Source: Leguminivora glycinivorella (Eukaryota; Arthropoda; Insecta; Lepidoptera; Tortricidae). Taken from it: a stretch of 64,000 nucleotides of DNA. This document shows, piece by piece, positions 43,978-54,798 of this stretch; the stretch's first letter is position 1, and every line of letters starts with the position of its first letter. Made by a program: the position numbers and the translations under genes. The stretch lies in NCBI RefSeq assembly GCF_023078275.1, contig NC_062979.1, forward strand, positions 17,403,848-17,467,847. The letters are read 5' to 3'. The notes beneath the pieces are model-generated. The model did not search any database. It was not told the DNA's origin and worked only from the letters and a program-made list of their open reading frames with translations.

Positions 43978-44063
43978 GGATTAACACAGGCGCCTATTAT
44001 GAGGATTGCAGAAGGCCGTGCGGCTCAGCCATGAGGAACCGAGGAAGAGGAAGAAGAATTTAA
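43978..44063 (+). CDS. Candidate terminal exon of the HARBI1-like gene
   Basis: After an AG at 43976-43977 the phase left by exon 3 (one base, G) stays open for 28 codons: INTGAYYEDCRRPCGSAM, then RNRGRGRRI and TAA at 44061-44063. The segment is GC-richer than its surroundings and the Arg/Gly tail is reasonable for a DNA-bound protein. A second reading frame here (APIMRIAEGRAAQP) is also open and also protein-like but does not fit the phase. The acceptor lacks a strong pyrimidine tract. The intron would be 1,219 bp and contain two mobile elements. Confidence 0.25.
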
Positions 44064-45110
44064 AAATTAAATAGGAATGCCATTTAATTTCCTGGACTAC
44101 TTTTCAGTTAGTTGGGGGGTGACATAAAAAAACATAACTTTTTACTTACTAACTTTTACTCGTAGTTTATAGTGTTTAATACAAATATTAAACAAAAAAA
44201 CTAATTCTCAATATTTAATGCCTTTTACTCCTAAACAAAAATAATATATTATTAAACGCCTAGGACGTTAACCTTGATTGATAGCGCGGTCCGCTATGTG
44301 AATATCTTCCGGGCCGCGAGTTCGACGAGCAATAGGCGGAACTATAACACAGCCACGGAGCCGCGGCGGCATATTGCCTATTGTTTGGCATCTTCAACTC
44401 TTGGCATCGAACCTTAAACACAACCCGACCGACTGCACTGTCTGTTTTACTGCCTTACCGCCGTAACGTATGAATATTAAAAAGTGATTATTAAACTAAC
44501 TTAAATAGGTACGTTATGTTTAAGGTTTTGTTACAATATCATGAATAGGCTTGTTAATTGCTACCCACTTTTTTATTATAATACTTAAATAGACATGTCA
44601 AAGATTATTTGGAAGAATTAATTCGCAGCAATAACAAATTTCATCCACTTAATGCCTTTATATGGTTACTAGATTTCACATCGATCGGTTCGCGTCGTAC
44701 TAAATTATGTAGCCCTCCTTACGACGCTAGGGATATTTATACCAGATACGGTAAACGGTTTTATGTAAGGGTTATATTGAAAACCAGAAAGGTCACTAAT
44801 AATCCTATGGTTACCATACATCCAAAGGTATTGTATTCGAACATACCTATTTAAACATTTCGAAGTTTATTCTAAATATTCTAATTATAACTATATTTCT
44901 CATGGCATGATTTTTTAAACTTGAAGGATGTTTGTGTCTATTTCATTGAAACATTAACTCACCATCGAGGTCGACGGTATTGCTTTACCATACAAACAAT
45001 GGCTTTCGTTACCATTTTAAAACTACATGTTGAGTTGTGAATTGTGATACAATGGGTTCAGGTACCTACATCAACTGAAAATAGTTTAACACTTTAAGTT
45101 CTCGCGCTTT
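44064..45110. other. No gene recognised
   Basis: GC-rich patch 44280-44400 (GGGCCGCGAG, GAGCCGCGGCGGC). The 81-codon frame at 44609-44854 has no recognised domain and AT-rich codons. Confidence 0.35.
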
Positions 45111-45114
45111 GTAC

Positions 45115-45260
45115 ACATATTTAAAGTCACATACAGGTCGAAAACAAGTAAGTCACATATAGATTGTACACATATTTAAAGTTACATACAGGTTTCCGCG
45201 GAAAAAGGTAAAATAATGTTAATTAATCGCGTTCGACCTGTATGTGATTTTAAATATGTG
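45115..45260. repeat. Two direct and one inverted copy of a 25-bp word
   Basis: CACATATTTAAAG.(C/T)ACATACAGG occurs at about 45115 and 45167; its complement CCTGTATGTGATTTTAAATATGTG lies at about 45237, next to GCGTTCGA / TCGAAAAC. The outer pair may be the ends of a small MITE. Confidence 0.5.
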
Positions 45261-45290
45261 AAAATAGTTTGTAATGCTCCAGCTTGTACA

Positions 45291-45421
45291 CTCAACCAAT
45301 TTGAATCCTAGGCCACTGTAGAACGTTTTCTCAGTAAACGTCGAAGTGACTTCTTTGACAAATACAGCACGGTGTCAATAAGACAGGGTTCTAGAGTGGC
45401 CTAGGATTCAAATTGGTTGAC
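45291..45421. mobile_element. 131-bp palindromic MITE
   Basis: CTCAACCAATTTGAATCCTA (then GGCCACT) mirrors AGTGGCC and TAGGATTCAAATTGGTTGA. TGTACA stands on both sides (45285-45290 and 45422-45427), a possible 6-bp duplication, itself palindromic. Confidence 0.75.
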
Positions 45422-45719
45422 TGTACAGTAAACGAAATAGACCAAAAACAAGTATTGTACAAAAATCTTTAGATACTATTTGTCAAACATGAGTATTAAA
45501 TTTAAAGTATGGTATCTCAGGCTAATAAATAATTTTTCACCTCACCCATTCGGAAAGAGTACTACTTCTCTTTCCTGCTATGATGGGAGCATAATGGCAC
45601 TTTTCATCCCAATAAGATTATAACATATAAATTGTCTCATTGGTGATTTGAAAATAGGGAGCTGAGTGAGCTCAGCTCAGCTGACCGGTGTAATATGCGA
45701 TAAGAAAATGCCAATAAAA

Positions 45720-46180
45720 GTGAAAGGGATTCTATAAAAACGCAATAAGACCTGCTCTTTTATACGGCTCAGAGTATTGGGCAACAACAACAACCAAACT
45801 GTACATAAATAAACTGCATGTCACTGAAATAAGCATGTTGCGTTTGTCAGCTGGATAAAATCCGCAACGACTACAAAAGAGGTAGTTTCAAAGTCGCAAC
45901 TATATCTGAGAAACAAAGAAAATCGTCTTCGCTGGTATGGGCATATTCTACGTCGCCCAGTAAATCATTAATTTGGCGTTAAACATGCCGACACAAAAAG
46001 AGGAAGCGAAATACCACCTGCCACTTAGCTGACGAAAAAGACATGAAGGATGTTAACGCATACGTTGAAACAGCCAAAAATCGTGTTTTACGGAGGAAAA
46101 GGACAAGAAAGACCTACACCAAGTAAATGGGAAAAAGGTCAAGGAAGAAGAAGATACCTAAGCACTGATGGTAAAATCCG
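45720..46180 (+). pseudogene. RTE-type LINE reverse transcriptase 3' remnant
   Basis: With stops and frameshifts, the sequence reads RPALLYGSEYWATTTTK..., LHVTEISMLRL, then in shifted frames RGSFKVATIS-like, ENRLRWYGHI-like and DMKDVN-like words. This order (R.LLYGSE.W, LH..E..MLR, R..WYGH, KDMKDV) is the C-terminal region of RTE-type LINE proteins. Dead copy. Confidence 0.55.
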
Positions 46181-46596
46181 TATGTGTCACATGGTAGCAA
46201 AATGATATCCACTTTGGGCGTTAATACTTGAACACTTAGTACGCTCAGGATTCTATTTTTGAATCCTTCGCTACGCTCCCAAGCATCAGCGTTTAATTAT
46301 ACATAGAATCCTTTGCTTCGTTCAGGATTCAATGTACGCCCTTGCCGTAAATATTTTATTTTTGTTCCTTGTTACAGAATCATCTACTATTATTGCCTGT
46401 AGGAAACTCGTGCTTTTGGCTACGGCGTAGCGCTACAACCGTAGCAATGTGCTAAAACATTCACCGCTGAGCTACGGCCCTAGCGCTACATCATAACTAA
46501 TAGCCGGTAACATGGAAATTTTACGTATCGAAAATGCACGGTGTCGTGATCAGCGCTCAACGAGAAGTGCTAAAAGTCGGAGAAAAGTAACCTAAA
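46181..46596. other. No gene recognised; decayed repeat words
   Basis: Around 46240-46330, GGATTCTATTTTTGAATCCTT and ATAGAATCCTTTGCTTCGTT recall the 43.2/55.3-kb repeat. At 46415-46490 GGCTACGGCGTAGCGCTACA and TAGCGCTACA-type words form loose inverted repeats. Confidence 0.35.
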
Positions 46597-46787
46597 TCCA
46601 TACTAATATTATGAATGGGAAAGTAAGTGTGTCTGTTTGTTTGTCCGTCTTTCACGGCAAAACGGAGCAACGAAATGACGTGACGTGACGTGACGTTTTT
46701 AAGTGGATATAGTTGAAGGGATGGAGAGTGACATAGGCTTCTGTTTTGTCTCTTTCTAACGCGAGCGAAGCCGCGGGAAAAAGCTTA
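46597..46787 (+). mobile_element. Non-autonomous Helitron, damaged 3' end
   Basis: Starts TCCATACTAATATTATGAAT after A46596. The 3' hairpin GCGAGCGAAGCCGCGGG is present but the terminus reads CTTA, not CTAG. A short (GTGAC)n expansion at 46678-46694 (GACGTGACGTGACGTGACG) is unique to this copy. Confidence 0.75.
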
Positions 46788-47065
46788 CCACTGCCTAAAT
46801 TTGTGCTCCTGTGCCTACTCAACAACGTACCTTTGGAAGTGAAACATATCACATATCATATCACATGATATCACACACCACAGACACATTTATAAACGGT
46901 GTACTTAACATGATGAAACCGAAAGATTATAACGACGCATTTCTGAGGGTAAAATAAAGATAATATGTTATATGACGTCAAGCAAATATATAATAAAGCC
47001 AAGGACAGATCACCTTGTGAACGGTGTCCATAATTATAGTTAGTAAAAAAAAAAATAAAAAAAAT

Positions 47066-47305
47066 ATTGGGGACACCTTACACAGATCAACTTAGTCCCA
47101 AACTAAGCAAAGCTTGTACTATGGGTGCTAAGCGACGATATACATACTTAAATAGATAAATACATACTTATATACATAGAAAACATCCATGACTCAGGAA
47201 CAAATATCTGTGCTCATCACACAAATAAATGCCCTTACCGGGATTCGAACCCAGGACCGCGGCTTAGCAGACAGGGTCACTACCGACTGAGCCAGACCGG
47301 TCGTC
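47066..47305 (-). mobile_element. tRNA-headed SINE
   Basis: Same family as 25225-25461. The head has inverted B box GGATTCGAACCC and ends ...AGACCGGTCGTC at 47305. The GACACCTTACACAGATC tail lies at 47071. Confidence 0.8.
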
Positions 47306-47595
47306 AAAATAAAAGTAATATAAAAGTAGTATCGCTATTCATATGTTCGATGATATATTTATTTACAGCTCCATGTGACTAGTGACGTGTAGAGGTACCT
47401 ATAGGTCAGAGAGAGTTACTATGTGCTAACAAGTGGCGTTCACTGGCGCGGCGCGGCGCGGTGCGGTCACTACGCGCTGCTTCACGCACCGTTATTATTA
47501 TCTTTGTTAGGTTATTTGATTAAAATTTACTGAAACATACCCAAAAGCAAAGTCAACGCGCATACGATTTTAAAACATATATCTGTTATATTTTT
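47306..47595. other. No gene recognised; GC-rich patch
   Basis: GGCGCGGCGCGGCGCGGTGC at about 47447-47466 is a short (GGCGC)n run. The rest is AT-rich. Confidence 0.35.
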
Positions 47596-47848
47596 GACGA
47601 CCGGTTTGGCCTAGTGCGTAGTGACCCTGCCTGCTACGCCGCGGTCTCGGGTTCGAATCCCGGTGAGGGCATTAATTTATGTGATGAGCACAGATATTTG
47701 GTCCTGAGTCATGGATGTTTTCTATGTAAGTATATAAGTATTTGTATATTACAAGTCTGAGTACATGCAACACAAGCCTTCTTGAGCTTACCGTAGGACT
47801 CAGTCGATCTGTGCAGAGTGTCCTATAATATTTATTTATTTATTTTTC
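47596..47848 (+). mobile_element. tRNA-headed SINE
   Basis: Plus orientation: GACGACCGGTTTGGCCTAGT (A-box region), GGTTCGAATCCCGG (B box), body and (TTTA)n tail to 47848. Confidence 0.8.
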
Positions 47849-48326
47849 TATTGTGAAGGTCACTGTGCCAGAGTTTTTTTTTCTATTAATACTGTTCGGT
47901 AGAAAACGAGCATGGCCCACTTGATGATAATCATTCAAATAATAGGAAAGAAAACACACGTGACTAGTCTTTTACGTTAAAGTTCTGCAGGAAAAGATTG
48001 AATTTGAAACGCTCTTCCTGTTTTGCTCCCTTAAAATTGTAACACCAAAAAGAAACCATTTAATTGCACGAACCTACAATTCTATGGACGGATAACTCCG
48101 AAGAAAAACCTGTGATTCCATCATTCACATTGATAGCTTTGTCTATGACCTCATCCACTAATCTCCCGTCAGTCGGATCGAGGCGCCCGTGGCGAAAACA
48201 TCTCCAGAAAAATAAGAAAATATGCCTACATGCGTTATCAAACTGTGTAAAAATCGAAAGAAAAAAAAAATACGGAGTAACTTTTCATGCGTAAATTAAT
48301 ACATTATCACGTTATTATGTTACGTA
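47849..48326. other. No gene recognised
   Basis: AT-rich; the 76-codon frame at 48064-48294 has no recognised domain. Confidence 0.35.
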
Positions 48327-48341
48327 AAATCACGATATTCA

Positions 48342-48794
48342 CGGCCTCTGGATCGATACTCCAGCGCTCTGCCAACTGAGCCACCAAGACTTCAACCAAG
48401 CCAGCGAAATTTTCCACTACTAAGGTCAATGGGACCCCGTAGCGACATCTACCGTAAGAGTGTTAAACTTCTTAAACGGCAACCGGAGTTCCAAGTCATA
48501 TTGGAAATTCACCAGTTACGATGCGCTAACCATGCTAAATTTTTAACTTCTGATTAGCAGAAACGTCTGCAATCGATGCCACTAGGCTTAGAATAAATTT
48601 AAAAGTGGAAAATGTCTGCCTTGGGTGAGACTTGAACTCACGGCCTCTGGATCGATACTCAGTTGGCAGAGCGCTGGAGTATCGATCCAGAGGCCGTGAG
48701 TTCAAGTCTCACCCAAGGCAGACATTTTCCACTTTTAAATTTATTCTAAGCCTAGTGGCATCGATTGCAGACGTTTCTGCTAATCAGAAGTTAA
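48342..48794. mobile_element. Composite, partly inverted SINE insertion flanked by one 15-bp TSD
   Basis: AAATCACGATATTCA flanks the whole block (48327-48341 and 48795-48809). Inside, 48540-48660 and 48677-48797 are inverted copies of 121 bp that I read as identical, separated by AGTTGGCAGAGCGCTG, the A-box part of the tRNA-like head. A further minus-oriented head occupies 48342-48394. The SINE head reads GGCTCAGTTGGCAGAGCGCT, then GAGTTCAAGTCTCAC as a B box. The single TSD suggests one insertion event with internal inversion (twin priming or template switching). The 74-codon frame at 48632 is SINE sequence. Confidence 0.75.
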
Positions 48795-48809
48795 AAATCA
48801 CGATATTCA

Positions 48810-49206
48810 TTAATGTTCATAATCATAAACCAACAAACTGCAAAACAAGAGTGTGACCAGTATTTCTGTTAAATAGTGTTTGCACACGGTGCAGTGAGTC
48901 ATTATTTTATAGTTAAAAACAATAGATTTCTAAATTTCATGTTAATAATTAATTTTTGATAAATTAAATGAAGAATTGATTTTCTCTTGACCTGAATTAT
49001 CATTATTTTGATTTTAAATCGTGTTTGCACATCGCAAACCGTCTGCCATTGCTGGCTTGAGTGTTCCACCACCAAGCCATAAAAAAAGTTTAAAAAAAAT
49101 GTCCGCCATTGTTGGGTCACAGCCGGTCTTCAGTGAGGCTCTCTCTGTTTCTATTACTCTATGTTTAATTGTATTTATTTATACACCAACTCATAGCTTT
49201 ATCATA
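48810..49206. other. No gene recognised
   Basis: AT-rich. Frames of 63-72 codons on both strands have no recognised domain. Confidence 0.35.
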
Positions 49207-49332
49207 GGGTAAACTCACCTCATTCGGTGACACGCCTAATTCGGTGATACAAGCTTTGAAGCACTATTCCGAAAGACGATTTTTGGTTGTTTCACTGAAT
49301 TAGGCGTGTCACCGAATGAGGTGAGTTTACCC
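49207..49332. mobile_element. 126-bp palindromic MITE with TA duplication
   Basis: GGGTAAACTCACCTCATTCG continues GTGACACGCCTAATTCGGTGA; the right end mirrors it with one mismatch over about 41 bp. TA on both sides (49205-49206 and 49333-49334). Confidence 0.85.
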
Positions 49333-49544
49333 TAAGCAGATGGAAATTATTTAGGAATTCCACGTGCCCCGTATACCTAACTATACTTTGTACTTTTGGC
49401 ACTTGAAAAAAGTGTAAACAATCTAGAGCCGTCAAATTTGACAGATCCAGGGATAGTGAACCTTTTAAGGCCAGAAACCTTTTCCTGTAAAATTTAGCTT
49501 AAAATCAATATTTCGTAAAAAGTCATAATTTTTCGTTGGTAAAC

Positions 49545-49930
49545 TTCGGGAGATAAGGGGGGGAATGGTATTTTATTTTTTACATTTTCCTTCATAATTC
49601 TTTTTATTTTGCATTACAAAAAAAATATAAAAATAGTTTTGATATGTACAATTTGAGCTCTTTCTAACGATACCCCACTTAACCTAGTAACTTGACATTT
49701 ACGATTTGCCCCCTTCCATTTTGGCCAATTTCTATAATTAATATTAATATATTTTTTTAAATAATAGTTTCAGCTTGTAGAGGTTTAAAATGTTCATAAC
49801 TGTTCCAAATTTCAAATCAATAGCGTAAGTAGTTCTCGAGATATTTAGAAATGTGACAGACATACAGACAGACGGACAGAGCGTCGCCATAAGGGTTCCT
49901 TTTGTACCTTTTTGGTACGGAACCCTAAAA
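49545..49930 (-). repeat. Dispersed repeat ending in AGGGTTCCGTACC (minus)
   Basis: Read on the minus strand it begins TTTTTAGGGTTCCGTACCAA, then AGGAACCCTTATGGCGACGC, TCTGTCCGTCTGTCTGTATG and AATTTCTAAATATCTCGAGA. The same opening words precede the LTR element at 57921-57971. Class not identified. Confidence 0.55.
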
Positions 49931-50090
49931 AACATAAATAATCATCATCTCATACGGAGGGACGGAAGCTCGAAAACACAAATATCGAACTCGGAACAGA
50001 TGATGATGATTGATAACAAGCAATGGCAAATGTCAGACAGATAAAATTAAAAATCGCATAAGTACTACCTTTATATTTTAGTAGAGTTAG

Positions 50091-50225
50091 TGCGTTTTCA
50101 CATTATCCAATCCGATATCGGATGTAGGACCGATATCTCATACATTACAGGCGCCATCTTGGATTTTTCCATCGAAATCCTTCCGACATCCGATATCGGA
50201 TCGGATAATGTCGATAATGTCGATG
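50091..50225. mobile_element. MITE with GATATCGG-rich inverted ends
   Basis: CATTATCCAATCCGATATCG (then GATGT) mirrors ACATCCGATATCGGATCGGATAATG. The right terminus is followed at once by a SINE (50231), and TTTAATGTGAAAC after that SINE (50492) may be its displaced end, which would make the SINE nested in the MITE. Confidence 0.65.
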
Positions 50226-50230
50226 TGTGT

Positions 50231-50494
50231 TGACGACCGGTCTGGCGCAGTCGTCGGTAGTGACCCTGCCTGCTGCGCCGCGGTCCCGGGTTCGAATCCC
50301 GGTAAGGGCATTTATTTGTGTGATGAGCACAGATATTTGTTCCTGAGTCGTGGATGTTTTCTATGTATATAAGTATTTATATATTATATATATCGTTTTC
50401 TGAGTACCCACAACACAAGCCTTCTAGAGCTTACCGTGGGCCTCAGTCAATCTGTGTAAGAATGTCCTATAATATTTATTTATTTATTTATTTA
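50231..50494 (+). mobile_element. tRNA-headed SINE, best plus-strand copy
   Basis: A box-like TGGCGCAGTCG (50243-50253) and B box GGTTCGAATCC (50289-50299) define an internal Pol III promoter. Body and (TTTA)n tail as in the other copies. It does not fold as a functional tRNA gene in context and is not one. Confidence 0.85.
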
Positions 50495-50767
50495 ATGTGA
50501 AACCGGAGTTACATCCAGATTAAAATGCAACCATGAGTTTTAAACCTCTGCAAAATTAGGTACTTTTTGGTTGATGATTCCCTGAAGAAAATAATAATAT
50601 TCATTAAATGTAATGACGATAGGTTTGTATTTGTGAAGGTGTATACGTTTCGTCAAATTAAACGAAATTACATGTTAGTGGAATGAAATGGAAAATAGTA
50701 GTGAGCTCAATTATTTTTAAATAGAGAAAAAAATTCAGGAACCAAACGTTACCTAATAAACAACCCT
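50495..50767. other. No gene recognised
   Basis: AT-rich spacer. Confidence 0.3.
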
Positions 50768-50902
50768 CAAATTTGACAGCTCAGGTTTGTTTACACTTTT
50801 TTCAAGTGCCAAAAGTACAAGGTATAAACGTAAATGTTACTTATAACATCAGCAACCTATTGTCGCTCACAACACTCAAATCACTATTAGAGTCTCACCT
50901 CT

Positions 50903-51021
50903 GGGGGCCGATTTTTGAGTCTCACTGTCACTAAAATACCGATTGAAAACGGTGAATTGCCTATTATTTTCAGTAACAATTTTCTGAATTCGAACGCCGT
51001 GAGACTCAAAAATCGGCCCCC
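50903..51021. mobile_element. 119-bp MITE
   Basis: GGGGGCCGATTTTTGAGTCT (then CA) mirrors TGAGACTCAAAAATCGGCCCCC exactly. Inside, the right half reads TTCTGAATTCGAACGCCG. TSD unclear. Confidence 0.7.
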
Positions 51022-51154
51022 TGATAGGACTATTAATATTTATTTTAATTCAATCTAATTAATATACATTACTCATATTTATATCTTTATCATAATTTTT
51101 ATTATTAATAATGACAGCATAACCCGTTTTCTCTGGAGTTCCTGCAGATAAGTA

Positions 51155-52295
51155 GGGTAAGGTGGTTGACAGTGGGTCGCTGGTGCACAATAGGTCACGC
51201 ACACTACGACGAATTCAAATACACTATTATTAATTTATTACGCGCCGTGGATACCTCTGGCCAACACGTACCTACTAGCTCAGTGCCCAGGGGACCGCGC
51301 GAACAGAACGTTGTGTGCAGGTGTGAACGTGATATCACTCCGCGGGTAGCATATTTACGTAAGTTGGAATTTATCGTATAATTTCGAATTATATGCCATT
51401 GAATGTCTTGTTATCGTTTTCATTACTACCTTGATTAAAAAGCTATTGTGTGTTTTAACATTTTCCGCTATAAATATTTTTTTTTGTATTTGTTTTTAAT
51501 TATTTAATTTTTTTGGCGTGTAGGTTGACATTGGGTCATATGGGTCAAGTACACAGTGGGTCAGATTTAGTACACATTCCTATGTTACAGACTGCCTCGA
51601 AAAAGGGTCACACCTGTAGAAATGAAGGAGGAATACCAAACGAACGAGTGGAAAAAGCATAGGCTGCCATAAAAAAATCTTGGAAGACTATTTTTATGTG
51701 GCTCTTACTTATGTTGTATGGTCAGAAATGTTCATTTCAGAAATATTGATCCCATAAAAGCATTTTGAGTAGTTAATTATTTATATACGCATAATAATTA
51801 TTGGTCTAATTTTCTTACATTATAAAGTTTAAGTTAGATAACAAGAAATATTTATTTTTGTTTTATTGTATGGCTGTTTACTAAGCTTGTATGGCCGAAA
51901 GTGGAAATTCTTACAAATTGGATCTTTTAGTTAGATGATCAGTGCACCTATGTTACTAGGTTTTGATATTTAGTATTGAATATTTTAATAAAAATTAATA
52001 CATGTTCTGTTTCATTCTTTTTCCCCTTATCTTTCTGATATGATTCTCTTTGGTCCACTGTGGACCACTGGTATATCCATTGTTCACACCCCCTGTTGCA
52101 CAGTGGATCAAATTCCATTTTTTTTTAAAAGCGTTAGTGACCATACATGTCTCATAATATAGCTTTTAAACCACAACACAATAAATCTTAAATAAATGAT
52201 GTATATAAGAGTCCAAACAAAATGTAAATATGTCAAACCTTTCCTGAGATATGGCCTCCGAAAAATTGAGTGATCCACTGTCAACCATCTTACCC
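51155..52295. mobile_element. 1,141-bp TIR element with TA duplication
   Basis: GGGTAAGGTGGTTGACAGTG on the left matches GGGTAAGATGGTTGACAGTG from the right with one difference. TA flanks both (51153-51154 and 52296-52297). The motif ACAGTGGGTC / GACCCA(C)TG recurs inside (51160, 51534, 51555) and as CCACTGTGGACCAC / CACAGTGGATC on the right (52050-52110). A 71-codon frame (51166-51381) has no recognised domain. Non-autonomous Tc1/mariner-type. Confidence 0.65.
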
Positions 52296-52565
52296 TACGT
52301 GTCAAAATGACTAAACTAAGGATGTTTTGTATTTTTTTTTGTGCTTAGAAAGAGCTTGACCTTGTTTTTTTCTTCACATTTGTGCGTTTTTGCATAAGGT
52401 TGTAAAGGACACGTAGTGGCGAGTGGTGGTACAATTTATGCTCAGCCGCGACTGGCTCGCGTCCAGATATTATACTCCCTACCGCTTACCGAACGTCAGA
52501 CAAACCAATCCAGCGTAACATTGACCTCATACCCGTTCGCTGATACGTGCGGGTTAGCTTGGGAC

Positions 52566-52775
52566 TACTGATGTGCCGACGGAAAAGTTTCCAAAATTCT
52601 GAAATTTTCACATAGGAAAATTTCGGAAACTTTCCATACTTTGTATGGACAATTGTATGGATGGAAACTTTCCATATCATAAATTTAAATTCCCTTTATT
52701 TTTCGTGAAAGTTTCGTGAATTTTTCAAGAAATTAAAGATTTTTTTGGAAAGTTTCCGCAACTTGCACATCACTA
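52566..52775. mobile_element. 210-bp hAT-type MITE
   Basis: Termini TACTGATGTGC and (from the right) TAGTGATGTGC. An exact 8-bp duplication, CTTGGGAC, flanks it (52558-52565 and 52776-52783). The inside repeats GGAAACTTTCC and GGAAAATTTC-type words. TAGNGATG termini plus 8-bp TSD indicate hAT. Confidence 0.8.
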
Positions 52776-52783
52776 CTTGGGAC

Positions 52784-54790
52784 CACGGCGTTCTGTAAGC
52801 GGTAATATTACTGGCCAGCTCGCTGGCGCTCGTTAGCGGGCTACCCCGCGATCTAATAACTTTGCCGTCTTTTGGAGACTGCGTAATCCTCTTGTTTACA
52901 TTTGCTTTAAAATCTGGAGCACAAACTGGATCCATTGAAATTCTATCTTTTTTGACTCTGGATAAGTGGGCTAAGAAAAAACATGTAGTTGGTCAACATT
53001 TACTGACAATTATGTATGATTTTAAGTGTGTTTATATTAAATAAAAGCTCGTAAAATACAGTGTACTCGTATTACTTATACGTATATTCGTCGAAGTATT
53101 TACATACTCACTTACTGTGAGTAGTGTAATTGTATTTCATTTATATTTGATAATTAATTGAGCATGATTTTGTTTAAAACTTTCTTGATTAATTTGAAAA
53201 CATCAATTTGTAAATGTAAATACTTATTTAGTCAAGTACTCAACTGGGGTTAAGTATAGGTATAGGAAATTAAACTTAAACAACTAACGTGATGATATTT
53301 TTCAGTTGATTCTGTTATTAGGTATAATTTGAACGGCAATGAAAATTAATTTAGAAAGGGTACTCGAACAGCAAGCTCGGCGTATAACGTAACGCCACAA
53401 TAAAACGGTTCAAACCTTAATTAGAGCTTTAACTGTAATCGCCAATTGCCAGATACTTGTAAGCCGCACTAAAAATAAACTTTATAGATGCGTGCGTGAG
53501 AAGGTTTCGAATAACTAACCGGAATGACCGCGTAGAATGAGGTCATTTCCCTTTCGACGCTATTTGTGTTGGATTTTATTTTTGCTTCTAAACTAGGTTA
53601 CTGTGAAGTTATTTATGTAAACAAGTTTTCCTATCGATTGCTAGAGAAACCTTATCCCTAGCTTCTCAAATCATCACTGATTTCTTTTCCAATTTAAATT
53701 CACTTGAAAGAGCACTTGTAAATATTCAATCCCATACGGAAATAACTCTACGGACGTTTATCGTTTTATATTTATGTCGCATAGCAACTACATTTTATTT
53801 TCCTGGAGGACTATTATTACATCACTGGACTGGACAAATGTCCGGGTCGAGTTAACCGCTTGAACAATTAAAAGAAGGAAAGGAGGAATAGGTTAAGTCC
53901 GGTGCTTCTTTGATTAAATCATACCAATCATACTTTATATTTTGTTATAATTACGATATAGAATTTATTAACATATACCATCTTCATTTTGATCCACTTA
54001 GTGATGACAAACCGATAATTTTTTTATTCATATAAATTTAGTGGTTTATCAGTAAATTATACCGTAAAGACCCTCTAACAAATTAGAAACTCTAGAAATG
54101 AATAGGTAAACAATGATGTATACCCAATACCCCTGGCCATAAACCTGAAACCTGATGAGTTATAGTTTAACACAGGGTTTAACCCAAAGAGTAATTTAAT
54201 TTTCGTGGAAATTCCGTTCCCGTGGGTAACAGAACTCGCATTTAGTTGGTTAGTTTTCTCTTAATTGCCAGCAAAAGGACTAAGTAGAATACCTATTAAG
54301 ACATTATTTAAACAAATACGGTTGCGTAAAATCTTAAATCGTTGCACAGGTGAAGTAACTATCTTGCTAAATAACTTATTCAAAATAAGCTGGTTTTATC
54401 AGTTATCACCAAAAGAAAAGTGATTATTTTCTATCTTCATTCACTTGTTGATCACAATTACACAATTTCTCCAAATATATTGAATTTCTGACTAAGTGAG
54501 ACAACGTGAGGGATGGCAAAAGACTATGTCATTCTTTCCCATCAAAAAAAAATGAAGTCCAAGAAAGCGAAAGATTCTAATATTGTGAAAAGTGAAATCA
54601 TAAGCGAGGGTTTCAAGACACAAAGGCTTATCAAATTTTGCCATTGAGTAAAAAGACAATTTTTAACCACACCGACACGCGGAAAACACTATACCTAATA
54701 TAAAATATAAAACTAAATCAATTCCAAAAACGTATTGCATCCGGATGCTGTACTTACTTACTGGCTCAGCGACCCGAAGTGGATCTTGAC
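52784..54790. other. No gene recognised
   Basis: Two kilobases of AT-rich DNA without repeat structure that I can see. Frame 52862-53044 is unrecognised. Confidence 0.4.
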
Positions 54791-54798
54791 CTCCGACA

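Larger units (their letters stand above)
49387..50825. repeat. Widely spaced inverted pair of 58-bp arms
   Basis: Left 49387-49444 (TTGTACTTTTGGCACTTGAA, AAAAGTGTAAACA, GTCAAATTTGA) and right 50768-50825 are inverted and about 85% alike. They could be ends of a 1.44-kb element later filled by the repeats at 49545-49930, 50091-50225 and 50231-50494. No TSD identified. Confidence 0.4.

Noticed and set aside
44609..44854. 81-codon frame
   Set aside because: No recognised motif and no coding-like composition or splice context.
47066..50494. tRNA-like sequences with A and B boxes (47.1-47.3, 47.6, 48.7, 50.2 kb)
   Set aside because: They are SINE heads: shared bodies and tails follow them and copies occur in several places. 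No stand-alone tRNA gene was found.
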